DNA from: Caulobacteraceae bacterium
GTDB lineage: Bacteria; Pseudomonadota; Alphaproteobacteria; Caulobacterales; Caulobacteraceae
NCBI GenBank assembly: GCA_025450315.1
Contig: JANWHQ010000147.1
Coordinates: forward strand, 1 to 51,396
Direction of reading: 5' to 3'
Length of the DNA: 51,396 nt
Below, in pieces: positions 9,003-17,372 of this stretch (its first letter is position 1; each line of letters begins with the position of its first letter). The position numbers and the translations under genes are program-made. The notes beneath the pieces were generated by a model. It had not been told where the DNA came from. It worked only from the letters and a program-made list of their open reading frames with translations, and did not search any database.

Positions 9003-9824
9003 CTATCGTCCGCCGGCGGCCTTGAAGGCCGCTTCGATGCGGCGGTGCCGCGCCTCCACCTCGTCGAGCTGCTCGGGGTGAGTGATGGCGTAGAGGTCGC
9101 CCCGCCGGACGGCCCGGACGACGATCTCGCCCACCTCGAGCGGATCCAGCCAGCGCATTCGCGCGCCCAGCTCGCTCTGCTCGATGTCGTAGTCGGCGAG
9201 GGCGCCTTGGGCGAGGCCGTCCGGCCGGTTGCGCAGGCTGGACTTGATGTTGGTGTGAACCATCCCGGGGCACAGCACCGTCACCCCGACCTTGGAGCCT
9301 TCCGCCGCCAGCTCCAGCGCCAGGGTTTCCGACAGGGCCACGATGCCGAACTTGGTCACCGCGTAGCCGCCGGCCTGGGACCGGACCCTGAGGCCGCTCA
9401 TGGAGGCGGTGTTGACGATGTGGCCGCCCTCGGGATTGGCCGAGAGCAGGGGCAGGAAGGCCTGCACCCCGTGGATCACGCCCCTGAGGTTGACGCCCAG
9501 GATCCAGTCCCAGTCGGCGGCCTTCATGTCGGCGACCCGGGCGCCGGAGCCCACGCCGGCGTTGTTGCAGACCAGGTGCGCGGTCCCGAACCTCAGCCGC
9601 ACCTCGTCGGCCAGGGCCTGTACGCTCGACATGGAGCTGACGTCGGTCGCGACGCCGACGGCGCCGATCTCTTCGGCCGCGGCCTCCAGCGCGCCGCGCT
9701 CGATGTCGGCGATGACCACCTGCATCCCTTCCGCCTTGAGCGCCTGGGCGATGCCCTTGCCGATGCCCGAGGCGCCGCCGGTGACGACCGCCGTCTTGCC
9801 GGCGAGGTCCTTCAGGCCGCTCAT
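9003..9824 (-). CDS. Short-chain dehydrogenase/reductase (tandem copy 2)
   Basis: From the ATG at 9824 this is a 273-residue SDR with the nucleotide-binding TGGASGIG motif, the NNAG motif, catalytic Ser (NTASMSG), and the YAVTK active-site Tyr and Lys. The frame stays open far upstream, but the ATGA overlap with the preceding SDR and the MSGLKDLAGKTA start, parallel to its neighbour, fix the start. It differs from its paralogue mainly in the C-terminal third. Family enzymes oxidise alcohols or reduce ketones with NAD(P). Specificity cannot be read from sequence. Confidence 0.93.
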   Translation of the reverse strand: MSGLKDLAGKTAVVTGGASGIGKGIAQALKAEGMQVVIADIERGALEAAAEEIGAVGVATDVSSMSSVQALADEVRLRFGTAHLVCNNAGVGSGARVADMKAADWDWILGVNLRGVIHGVQAFLPLLSANPEGGHIVNTASMSGLRVRSQAGGYAVTKFGIVALSETLALELAAEGSKVGVTVLCPGMVHTNIKSSLRNRPDGLAQGALADYDIEQSELGARMRWLDPLEVGEIVVRAVRRGDLYAITHPEQLDEVEARHRRIEAAFKAAGGR

Positions 9825-10648
9825 GCCGGGGCGCCCGCGGCGGCGCGGAAGGCGGCCTCGATGGCGCGGTGCCGCTCCTCGACCATGGGCCCCATTTCCG
9901 GATGGGTCAGGGCGTAGAGGTCTCCGCCCCTGATCGCGTCCACCACGATCCGGCCCACCTCGATCGGGTCGAGCCAGCGCAGCCGCCGGCCCTCCTCGCT
10001 CTGCTCCAGGTCGGAATCGGCCAGGGCGCCGCCGGCCAGCTCGCCCGGCCGGTTGCGGGTGCTGGCCTTGATGTTGGAATGCACCGGTCCCGGGCATAGC
10101 ACGCTCACCCCCACCTTGGACCCCTCGGCCGCCAGCTCGAGCGCCAGGGTCTCGGAGAAGGCCATGACCCCGAACTTGGTCACCCCGTAGCCGCCGAGCC
10201 CCGGCACGATCCGAAAGCCGCTCATCGAGGCGGTGTTGACGATGTGGCCGCCGTCGGGATTGGCCGCGAGCAGCGGCAGGAACGCCCGCGTGCCGTGGAT
10301 CACGCCCATCAGATTGACGCCCAGCATCCACTGCCAGTCCGAGGGCGTCATCCGCGCGATCGGCGCGGTCGAGCCGACGCCGGCGTTGTTGCAGAGCACG
10401 TGCACCAGGCCGAACCGGCCGCGCACCTCGTCGGCCAGGGCCTGGATGCTGTCCATCGAACTGACGTCGGCCTGGATGCCCACCGCCCCGATCTCGGCGG
10501 CCGTGCGCGCCAGGGCGTCGGCCTCCACGTCGGCGATGACGACCTGCATCCCTTCCGCCACCAGCGCCTGGGCGATGCCTCGCCCGATGCCGGACGCGCC
10601 GCCCGTCACCACCGCCGTCTTGCCGGCAAGCTCCTGCAAACCGCTCAT
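9821..10648 (-). CDS. Short-chain dehydrogenase/reductase (tandem copy 1)
   Basis: A 275-residue SDR starting MSGLQELAGKTA, with TGGASGIG cofactor motif, NNAG, NTASMSG serine and YGVTK catalytic Tyr/Lys. It is about two-thirds identical by eye to the downstream SDR and clearly arose by tandem duplication. It starts 25 bp after the MFS gene stop, and its stop overlaps the next start by 4 bp. An acidic Asp after beta-2 (VIADVEAD) suggests an NAD(H) preference, by family rule. It probably acts on a compound imported by the adjacent transporter. Confidence 0.93.
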   Translation of the reverse strand: MSGLQELAGKTAVVTGGASGIGRGIAQALVAEGMQVVIADVEADALARTAAEIGAVGIQADVSSMDSIQALADEVRGRFGLVHVLCNNAGVGSTAPIARMTPSDWQWMLGVNLMGVIHGTRAFLPLLAANPDGGHIVNTASMSGFRIVPGLGGYGVTKFGVMAFSETLALELAAEGSKVGVSVLCPGPVHSNIKASTRNRPGELAGGALADSDLEQSEEGRRLRWLDPIEVGRIVVDAIRGGDLYALTHPEMGPMVEERHRAIEAAFRAAAGAPA

Positions 10649-10673
10649 CCAGTCCTCCCGATGCGGCGGCGCT

Positions 10674-11990
10674 TCAGTGCGCCTGCCATTCCTGGCGCAT
10701 CAGCCCTACGGCGGCGGCGCAGATCAAGGCGGGGATCGCCAAAAGGCCCAGGATGGCGATGGTGGAGAGGCGCGCCTCCAGCATCCAGGCCCCGGCGATC
10801 GGGGCCGCCACCGAGCCCAGGCCGCCGATCAGGAGGGCCCAGGCCACGCCCGTCGCCTTGATCGCCGGCGGATAGTAGGCCGCCGACAGGGCGTTCAGCG
10901 ACAGCTGCGAACCCGAGACCCCCGCGCCCAGCAGCAGCAGCAGCGCCACCCAGGGCGCACCGCTCGGAACCACCATGAAGAGGCCGAGGCAGGCGGCCGA
11001 GAGCAGGAAACCCACGATCAGCGCCCCACGCGTCGCGCCGCGATCCAGGAAGCGCGCCATGGTCAGGCCGCCCACCACGCCGCCGCCCTGGATCAGCACC
11101 GCGCCCTGCAGCGCCGAGGCCATGCTCCATCCCGACTGTTGCAGCAGGGTCGGCAGCCAGCTGATCAGGACGTAGAGGTTGAACAGGTTCAGGGCCAGCA
11201 TCCCCCAGAGCAGCAGGGTGCGGCCCAGGAACGGCGGCTTGATCAGGGCCAGGGGCGAGGCCTGGGGCGCGCCTTCGACGGCGCCGACCGCCACGGTCGA
11301 GGGGTCGATCTCGGGGGCGATGCGGCCGAGGATGCGGCCGATGCGCGGGTCGGCGGGGCGGCGGACCAGCAGGAACTTCAGCGATTCCGGCGCGGTCAGC
11401 GCCACCAGCGCGGCGATCAGCAGGGGCGCCGCGCCGCCGATCAGGAAGGCGCCGCGCCAGCCGAACGCCTCCAGCACGGGAGGGGCGATGAAGCCGGCGC
11501 AGAAGGCGCCCACCGGCGAGGTGACGTTCATCAGCCCCATCACGAAGGAGCGCTTGGCGAGCGGCGCATATTCCGAGGTGAGGGCCGCGCAGCTCGGGAT
11601 GCCGGCGCCCAGGGCGACGCCGGTCAGCAGCCGCCAGGCCACGAACTGGCCGGGCGTGGCGGCCAGGGCGGTGCCGGCGGTGGCCAGGCCGATCGTGGTC
11701 ATGGCGGCGACCAGCATGGCCCGGCGGCCGAAGCGGTCGCCGAGGGGGCCGATGACGCCCGACCCCAGGGAGATGCCGATGACCACCGCCGAGAGGGCCA
11801 GGCCGAAGCTGGAGGCCGGCAGCGACCAGGCCTTGGCCAGGGACGGCACCGCCAGGGCCATCACCTGGATGTCGTAGCCGTCGACGAACAGCGCCGAGGC
11901 GCAGAGCGCCACCACCAGGATCTGGATCGGCGCCATGCCGCCGCGATCGATGACCTCGGCAAGGTCCAGAGTCCGGGCCCCGTCGGCCAT
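10674..11990 (-). CDS. MFS transporter, aromatic acid:H+ symporter-like
   Basis: A 438-residue, 12-TM major facilitator protein. The first hydrophobic segment carries LFVDGYDIQVMALAVP, matching the DGYD motif of the aromatic acid:H+ symporter (AAHS) group, and loop 2-3 carries GPLGDRFGRR, the MFS signature. It heads an operon of two SDRs, an SGNH hydrolase and an aldo/keto reductase, so it likely imports their substrate across the inner membrane. An aromatic or cyclic acid is the best guess from family resemblance; the exact ligand is not deducible. Confidence 0.88.
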   Translation of the reverse strand: MADGARTLDLAEVIDRGGMAPIQILVVALCASALFVDGYDIQVMALAVPSLAKAWSLPASSFGLALSAVVIGISLGSGVIGPLGDRFGRRAMLVAAMTTIGLATAGTALAATPGQFVAWRLLTGVALGAGIPSCAALTSEYAPLAKRSFVMGLMNVTSPVGAFCAGFIAPPVLEAFGWRGAFLIGGAAPLLIAALVALTAPESLKFLLVRRPADPRIGRILGRIAPEIDPSTVAVGAVEGAPQASPLALIKPPFLGRTLLLWGMLALNLFNLYVLISWLPTLLQQSGWSMASALQGAVLIQGGGVVGGLTMARFLDRGATRGALIVGFLLSAACLGLFMVVPSGAPWVALLLLLGAGVSGSQLSLNALSAAYYPPAIKATGVAWALLIGGLGSVAAPIAGAWMLEARLSTIAILGLLAIPALICAAAVGLMRQEWQAH

Positions 11991-12041
11991 GCGTCGCCCC
12001 CATGTCGCTCGGGGCAGGTTGGCACATTCGCGCGGCGGTCT

Positions 12042-13001
12042 CTACGGCTCCAGGCCGATGGCGCGGTCGAGCGCCGGATCCCCCTTCGCCAGCGCCATGT
12101 CCCTGGCCGACAGGCCCGCGCGGTTCCTCTGGTCCAGGCTGGCGCCGTAGCGCCGCAGCAGCGCGACGGCCTCGAGCCGGCCGGCCTGGATGCTGATCAT
12201 CAGGGCGGTGTCGCCCTCGGGGTCCGGGGCATCCACCGGTATGCCTCGCGCCAGGAGGGTCTGCAGCTCGGCGGTCCGCCCCTCGGCGGCGGCGGCGCGC
12301 AGGCTCGCGGCCTGATCGAACGGCTGGCCCACGAAGGGCGTGGCGTTCAGCCGGGCGGCCAGGGCGGGCGACGGCCCGGCGAAGTCCCGTCGCGATATGC
12401 GCGAGCCCGCGACCACGACCTCTTCGAAGGGCGAGGTGCGCGGGCGGGCCGACGGCAGCGCCATCGGCGCCGCCGCCAGGGCCAGGCGCTGCGGCGGCGA
12501 GGGCGCTGGCGCTGGAGTTAGCGCTGGAGCTGGAACTGGAACGTCGGCCGGCGACGGCGCGATCGCCGCCTGCCGGAGGGCCGGCTCGCTCGGACGCACC
12601 CTGGCGGGCCGCGGCCGCGGCGCTGCGGGTCCGGGGGCGTGGGCCGAGGCCTCAGGCCTTGCCGCCGATGGAGCCAATCGCGCCGCCGCCGTGGCGGGGA
12701 AGCCCGACGGCGCCGGTTCGGGCGCCGCCGCCGGCAGCCGATCGCGGACGGGCGGATAGACCCGGGAGACCAGCACCGCGCAGAACACCGCGACGCTGGC
12801 CGCGGCCAGCCAGCCGCCTCGCCGCCACGGGATCGGCCGCCGCGGGGCGAGCGGGTTCGAGGGCGCCGCGGCCGGCTTTCGCGCCACCGCGTCCAGCACG
12901 CGCGCCCGGCGCGCGGCGCGGGCGTCCTGGTCGCCCAGCAGCGCCTCGGACTGGACATAGGCCTTGTCGACCGGATCGGGCGCAGCGTGGTGATCAGACA
13001 T
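12042..13001 (-). CDS. Single-pass membrane protein with ankyrin repeats, sigma-operon partner
   Basis: This 319-residue protein has a charged N-terminus (about 60 residues, LLGDQDARAARRARVLDAVA), one membrane span at about 63-80, a long Pro/Ala-rich stretch, the segment EEVVVAGSRISRRDF at about 193-207, and C-terminal ankyrin repeats (DTALMISIQAGRLEAVALL). It overlaps the end of the ECF sigma gene by 8 bp, a position often held by anti-sigma factors, and its cytoplasmic N-terminus could serve that role. That is inference, as no standard anti-sigma domain is visible. The EVVVAGSRI segment resembles the start of TonB-receptor plug domains although the protein is not a receptor. Confidence 0.85.
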   Translation of the reverse strand: MSDHHAAPDPVDKAYVQSEALLGDQDARAARRARVLDAVARKPAAAPSNPLAPRRPIPWRRGGWLAAASVAVFCAVLVSRVYPPVRDRLPAAAPEPAPSGFPATAAARLAPSAARPEASAHAPGPAAPRPRPARVRPSEPALRQAAIAPSPADVPVPAPALTPAPAPSPPQRLALAAAPMALPSARPRTSPFEEVVVAGSRISRRDFAGPSPALAARLNATPFVGQPFDQAASLRAAAAEGRTAELQTLLARGIPVDAPDPEGDTALMISIQAGRLEAVALLRRYGASLDQRNRAGLSARDMALAKGDPALDRAIGLEP

Positions 13002-13596
13002 GGGCGGGCCTTTCGGCGGCGAGCGTCACTCTCAGGGTCGCGCGGGCGTAGCGCAGGCGGCTCTTGGTGGTCTCCAGTCCGGCGCCGGTGACCTTGGAAA
13101 TCTCCTCCAGCGAGAGCCCGGCGTCGGCGAACCGCACGAACACGTCGCGCTGGGCCAGCGGCAGGGCCTCGACGGCCGCGACCAGCCTCAGCGCCAGCTC
13201 CCGCGATTCCATCTGCTGCAAAGGCGTCGGCCCCCCGTCGGGGATCGCCATCGCCGCGTCGGCCTGGCCGGACGCCAGGACGGTCACCCTCTGGCGACGA
13301 AAGTGATCCCAGACCTTGCGGCGGGCGATGGTGAACAGCCAGGCGCGGAAGCTCGCCTTGCGGGGGTCGAAGGCGCCGGCGCTCTTGGAGATCGATATCC
13401 AGGTTTCCTGGTGCAGGTCCTCGGCGGCCTGGCCGTGCGCCGAGCCCAGCATCCGGCGCACGAACAGGAAGCAGGGGCGATCGTAGCGGTCGTAGAGCCG
13501 CGCGAAGGCGTGCGGATCGCCGGCCGCGTGGGCGCGCAGCAGCTCGGCGTCGGCCGCGGGATCCGGGTCGGCGGGGATGGGGCTCAACTGCTGCAT
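12994..13596 (-). CDS. ECF-type RNA polymerase sigma factor
   Basis: A 200-residue sigma-70 family protein. Region 2 spans about residues 22-90 (LYDRYDRPCFLFVRRML, LHQETWISISKS, ASFRAWLFTIARRKVWDHFRR) and region 4 about 130-190 (LPLAQRDVFVRFADAGLSLEEISKVTG, TKSRLRYARATLR). It directs RNA polymerase to alternative promoters. It is the middle gene of a three-gene unit: 18 bp after the conserved secreted protein gene and overlapping the ankyrin membrane protein gene. This arrangement suggests signalling across the envelope; the signal is unknown. Confidence 0.93.
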   Translation of the reverse strand: MQQLSPIPADPDPAADAELLRAHAAGDPHAFARLYDRYDRPCFLFVRRMLGSAHGQAAEDLHQETWISISKSAGAFDPRKASFRAWLFTIARRKVWDHFRRQRVTVLASGQADAAMAIPDGGPTPLQQMESRELALRLVAAVEALPLAQRDVFVRFADAGLSLEEISKVTGAGLETTKSRLRYARATLRVTLAAERPAHV

Positions 13597-13614
13597 GGCC
13601 GCGGGCGCCGGGGC

Positions 13615-14535
13615 CTAGCGTTCGTCCGGCGGATCGGGAACAAATCCTCCTCCATGCGGCTGGGCAGGGAAGGCGCGGGGCCGATGGTCCTCGGCCCGGC
13701 CGCCTGGAATCACGCCGTCGGCGACCAGATGGTCATAGGTGTCGTACTCGATCCGTTCGTAGATCAGAGGGTAGGCCGTCGCCCTCACGAAGGCCACGCG
13801 TTGCGCCGCCGACCATTCGCGCGCGCCGTGCGCGGTTCCCAGCTTGTCGACCGGGCTGGGGCTGCCGAAGTCACGCCGGGCGACGCGCGCGCCGGTCACC
13901 ACCACCTCGTTCAGGACGCCAGAACGCGGCGGCGCCGGCAGAGCCTGGGCCGCCGGCGCCTGGGCCGTCACGGGCGTGGCGCGCGACGACGGCGGGGCGC
14001 GGCCCCCGATGATGACCGGTTCGAGCAGCGGCCGTTCCTTGAAGACGGCCATGCCGATGACGCCGACGTTCTCGGGCCGGCCCGTACGGGCGGCGTAGGA
14101 CTGGGGCAGGGGGGCGAAGCTGAAGGCCGCGACCTCGGTGTCGGACTTGCGCCATCCGCTCACGTCGTAGGACTGGTGCGGGTCGAACACATAGCCGTTC
14201 TGGTCGTAGCTGGCGGTCTGGCCGGTGACGATGTTGACGCCGTCGACCGACACGACCACGAGCACGCGCCCGCTGGTGCGATTGGTGATCCGCAGGCTGT
14301 AGCGCTCGCCCGGCCGTCCGGCCACGAACAGGCGCCCGTCGTGGCGCCAGATCGGCAGGGTCCGGCCGCTGTCGCGGTCCACCACCTCCAGGCCCACCGG
14401 CCCCGGATCCGCCAGGGCGTTCGCGGCGGCGGCCAAGCCGATCAACGCCGCTGCCGCCGCCAGGACCCGCCGGCGTCCAAGCCGGGTCTTCGTATGTCCG
14501 ATCGCCGCCATGCGAGCCCCCATGAGCCTGTGCAT
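13615..14535 (-). CDS. Conserved exported protein of the ECF sigma operon
   Basis: Up to 306 residues, with a signal peptide (RRRVLAAAAALIGLAAAANALA). The central domain (about 48-168) has a beta-rich pattern with conserved-looking RYSLRITNRTSGRVLVVVSVD, GYVFDPHQSYDVSGWRKS and GRPENVGVIGMAVF. Near residue 209 it carries NEVVVTGARVARRDFGSPSP, closely matching the segment in the ankyrin partner gene. Alternative ATGs lie at 14523 and 14511; the last has ATGGGGGCT upstream and may be the true start. I do not recognise a named function. The gene leads the operon with the sigma factor, so it may sense or scaffold in the periplasm. Confidence 0.8.
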   Translation of the reverse strand: MHRLMGARMAAIGHTKTRLGRRRVLAAAAALIGLAAAANALADPGPVGLEVVDRDSGRTLPIWRHDGRLFVAGRPGERYSLRITNRTSGRVLVVVSVDGVNIVTGQTASYDQNGYVFDPHQSYDVSGWRKSDTEVAAFSFAPLPQSYAARTGRPENVGVIGMAVFKERPLLEPVIIGGRAPPSSRATPVTAQAPAAQALPAPPRSGVLNEVVVTGARVARRDFGSPSPVDKLGTAHGAREWSAAQRVAFVRATAYPLIYERIEYDTYDHLVADGVIPGGRAEDHRPRAFPAQPHGGGFVPDPPDER

Positions 14536-14588
14536 GGACGACTACGCAGGGCGCGGGCGAACGGGGTTGGAGGCAGGCCTTTTCCCGG

Positions 14589-15959
14589 TCAGGACGTCGG
14601 GGCGGCGGCCACGCGGCCGTCGCAGGGGCCGAAGCCGATGGAGACGAACCCCTCGCGGCTGGCGCGGCCGCGGATCAGGATCTCGTCGCCGTCCTCGAGC
14701 CACATCCGCGTCTCGCCGTCGGGCAGGTGAAGGGTGCGCTGCCCGCGCTCGTTGGCCTCCATCAGGCAGGCCTTGGCCTCGTCCCCGGGCCCTGAGACCG
14801 TGCCGCTGGCGAACAGGTCGCCGGGCCGCAGGTCGCAGCCGTTCGAGGCGTGGTGCGCCAGCATCTGGGCCAGGGTCCAGTAGATGTAGCGGAAGTTGGT
14901 GGCCACGATCCTCTGGGGCGCCTCGCCGCGGCCGCGAGCGTCGGCCGTGCGCAACAGGGCCTCCAGGCGCACGTCCAGACCGCCGCTCGCCTGGTCGGCG
15001 TCGTCCAGCAGATGGGCGGGAATCGGCGGGTTGTCGGACGGGTGCGCGAAGGCCCGCGCGCGGAACGGCGCCATGGCTTCGTGGGTCACCACCCAGGGCG
15101 AGAGGGTGGTCAGGAAGCTCTTGCCGAGGAAGGGCCCCAGCGCGGTCTCGTAGAACTGGATGGCGCGGGCCGACCAGTCGTTCAGCAGGCAATAGCCGAA
15201 GATGTGGTCCTCGGCCTCGGCCACCGGGATCGGCCGGCCGAGCGCGTTGCCCCGGCCGACGAAGGCGGCGAACTCCAGCTCGAAGTCCAGCTGCGGCTCG
15301 GGGCCGTAGACGACCCTGCCGTCGGGTCCGGCGAACTGGCCGCGCGGCCGGCGGACCTCGGCGCCGGAGACCCGAAGCGAACTGGCGCGGCCGTGGTAGC
15401 CCACCGGCAGGTGCAGGAACACCGGACGGACAACCCCTCCGCCCATGCGCGTCATGTGATGGGTCGAGCAGGAGAAGTCGGTGTAGTCGCCGACGGCCGC
15501 CGGCATCTGCATCGCCGCATCGGCCATGGGGACCAGGAGCTCGTCGGCTCTGGCCGTGAGCGAAGCCTGCTCCGGGCCGCCGGCGCTGAGCAGGTCCGAC
15601 AGCCGCCGCCGGAGCGCCGACACCATCTTCGGCTCGAGCCCCATCAGGCCGTTCAGCCGGTCCACCGCCGCCGCCCGCGCGGCGATGGCGGCGTCGCCGT
15701 CGAACAGGCCCAGGCGCAGGCCAGCCGGCAGGTCGAGGATCTGGTCGCCGATGGCGACCCCGCCCCGCGGCTCGCCGCCCGGCCCGCGGAAGACGCCGAA
15801 CGGCAGGTTCTGGATCGGGAAATCGGTCTGGCCGTCGTTGGCCGAGGCCACCCAGCTTCTCCGCGCCGGGTCGTGGGTCTGGTTCAGCTCGGCCATGATG
15901 GTGTCGTCCGGGAGGTCCCAATCGGCGGCATCGGTAGCCCGGATGGCGCGGCTCGTCAT
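14589..15959 (-). CDS. fahA: Fumarylacetoacetase
   Basis: A 456-residue enzyme that cleaves fumarylacetoacetate to fumarate and acetoacetate, the last step of tyrosine/homogentisate breakdown. The N-terminal domain has ELNQTHDPARRSW. The catalytic domain shows the metal and active-site motifs DYTDFSCSTHH (Asp and His), DFELEFAAF (Glu pair), LLNDWSARAIQ and GKSFLTTLSPWVV. A second in-frame ATG at 15896 (MAELNQTH) is a possible alternative start, since neither has a strong ribosome site. The gene is not next to other homogentisate genes here; phhA, at the top of the same pathway, lies 33 kb away. Confidence 0.93.
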   Translation of the reverse strand: MTSRAIRATDAADWDLPDDTIMAELNQTHDPARRSWVASANDGQTDFPIQNLPFGVFRGPGGEPRGGVAIGDQILDLPAGLRLGLFDGDAAIAARAAAVDRLNGLMGLEPKMVSALRRRLSDLLSAGGPEQASLTARADELLVPMADAAMQMPAAVGDYTDFSCSTHHMTRMGGGVVRPVFLHLPVGYHGRASSLRVSGAEVRRPRGQFAGPDGRVVYGPEPQLDFELEFAAFVGRGNALGRPIPVAEAEDHIFGYCLLNDWSARAIQFYETALGPFLGKSFLTTLSPWVVTHEAMAPFRARAFAHPSDNPPIPAHLLDDADQASGGLDVRLEALLRTADARGRGEAPQRIVATNFRYIYWTLAQMLAHHASNGCDLRPGDLFASGTVSGPGDEAKACLMEANERGQRTLHLPDGETRMWLEDGDEILIRGRASREGFVSIGFGPCDGRVAAAPTS

Positions 15960-16030
15960 GACTCTCGACCGTGTCGGCCGTGCGGGCTCAGTCGGCGGCG
16001 ACGGTCACGCCGGGCGGCGCACCCCGGCCG

Positions 16031-16840
16031 TCACAGCGGCCGCGACCGGACCTCCGGGGCGGCGCCACGGCGTTCAACCGCCTGGATCAGCAGCCGGTCC
16101 TCGCCCTCGAAGCGGCAGGCGCTGAGGATCCCGGTCATATAGGCCCCAGTGTCCAGTCCGACGCGGCGGTGGTCGGCATGCGCTTCCTCGGCCGGGGTGT
16201 GGCCGTGCACCACGATCCGGTCGAAGCGGCGGTCGTCATCCAGGAACGGCTTGCGGATCCACATCAGGTCCTGGGCGGTCTGCTGCTCGAGGGGAATGCC
16301 CGGCTGCGCCCCCGCGTGGGCGAAGAAGTAGTCGCCCCAGGTGAAGCTGAGAGGGAGGCCCTGGAAGAACTCCAGGTGGCGTGCGGGCAGGTTGGCCGCG
16401 AAGGCGTCCCGGGCGTCCTGCCAATCCTGCACGTGCTTGCGCGTGGACGGCGCCTCGACGCCGTAGGCCTGCAGGGTCTGCAGGCCCCCGACCCTGCACC
16501 AGTAGGGGCCGAGGGTGTGGTCGGCCAGGAAGTCCAGCAGCAGCTGGTCGTGGTTGCCGCGCAGGAAGCGGGCCTCGACCCCCTCGCGGCCGGCGATGTC
16601 GAGCAGCCGATCGATCACGCCGGGGACGTCCGCCCCGCGGTCGACGTAGTCGCCAAGGCCCACCACGATGGTCCGCCGGCCGCCGGCCGCGTCCCGCCGC
16701 GGCGCCTCGAGCAGCGGCTCCAGAAGGTCGGACCGGCCGTGGATGTCGCCGATGGCGTAGAGGGTCTCGCCATTGGGCGTCCATGGACGCGCCTCGGGGC
16801 GGGATCGTCGGCGCAGGGCCGCAAGCAGGCGCGGGATCAT
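16031..16840 (-). CDS. PPP-family metallophosphoesterase (Ser/Thr phosphatase-like)
   Basis: A 269-residue calcineurin-like phosphatase. The complete PPP signature is visible: GDIHG at 31-35, GDYVDRG at 63-69, RGNHD at 94-98 and VHGHT at about 212-216. These residues bind two divalent metals. Homologues act on phosphoproteins or on dinucleoside polyphosphates; the bacterial group cannot be split by eye. It lies 43 bp downstream of the NUDIX gene and probably shares its transcript with the phosphate transporter cluster. Confidence 0.9.
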   Translation of the reverse strand: MIPRLLAALRRRSRPEARPWTPNGETLYAIGDIHGRSDLLEPLLEAPRRDAAGGRRTIVVGLGDYVDRGADVPGVIDRLLDIAGREGVEARFLRGNHDQLLLDFLADHTLGPYWCRVGGLQTLQAYGVEAPSTRKHVQDWQDARDAFAANLPARHLEFFQGLPLSFTWGDYFFAHAGAQPGIPLEQQTAQDLMWIRKPFLDDDRRFDRIVVHGHTPAEEAHADHRRVGLDTGAYMTGILSACRFEGEDRLLIQAVERRGAAPEVRSRPL

Positions 16841-16883
16841 GGCCGGTACTTAGGCGAGGTTGGCGCCCCCGCCAAACGTGGCC

Positions 16884-17372
16884 TCAGGCCGCGGCGCCGA
16901 GACGCCAGGTCCGGTAGCGGCGCAGGCTCCTGGCCATGAACGAGGTCGAGCGCTCCGCCCCGAACTCGCGGATCAGCCGCTTGAGGCTCGGCTCCGCCAC
17001 GCGGCTGGCGGCGGCGCGATAGCCGAACCACTGCAGGGTGCGCTGGTCCTGCTCCTTCCACGACTCCACCTGGGCTTCCACCAGGAACGGGAAGACGATC
17101 ACCTGCACCGCGATGACGTCGTCGCCCTTGAGCCGCTTCATGTAGCGATAGGAGCCGAGCGGCGTGTCCTCGATGGCGCCGATCAGGCCGGCCTCCTCGG
17201 CGGCCTCGACGGCGGCGGCGTCCTGGGGCTTCAGCCCGTTCATCGGCCAGCCCTTGGGGATCACCCAGCGATGGGTTTCGCGGGAGGTGATCAGCAGGAT
17301 GCGCATCTGCCGGCCGTCGAAGCGGTAGGGCAGGGCGGCGTACTGGATGCCGGTGGAGCGGGCGGCCTTCAT
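16884..17372 (-). CDS. NUDIX hydrolase (diphosphoinositol/polyphosphate hydrolase-like)
   Basis: From the ATG at 17372 the product is 162 residues; the open frame extends upstream but inside the PiT gene. The Nudix segment WVIPKGWPMNGL...EAAEEAGL at about 36-63 keeps the metal-binding Glu56, Glu59 and Glu60, while the consensus Arg before Glu56 is Val and the early Glu is Leu. The IPKGWP form is typical of the group related to eukaryotic DIPP enzymes. Its ATG overlaps the PiT stop by 4 bp, so translation is coupled to a phosphate transporter. A role in removing phosphate-rich signals or polyphosphate is plausible but inferred. Confidence 0.9.
   Translation of the reverse strand: MKAARSTGIQYAALPYRFDGRQMRILLITSRETHRWVIPKGWPMNGLKPQDAAAVEAAEEAGLIGAIEDTPLGSYRYMKRLKGDDVIAVQVIVFPFLVEAQVESWKEQDQRTLQWFGYRAAASRVAEPSLKRLIREFGAERSTSFMARSLRRYRTWRLGAAA

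Noticed and set aside
9003..10331. A 442-codon frame that would fuse an extra N-terminal half to the second SDR
   Set aside because: The extra part is the other frame of the first SDR gene; the ATG at 9824 with ATGA overlap gives a complete SDR.
10233..12521. A 762-codon plus-strand open frame
   Set aside because: Antisense to the SDR and MFS genes; composition dominated by Arg, Gly, Gln and Ala with no recognisable motif.
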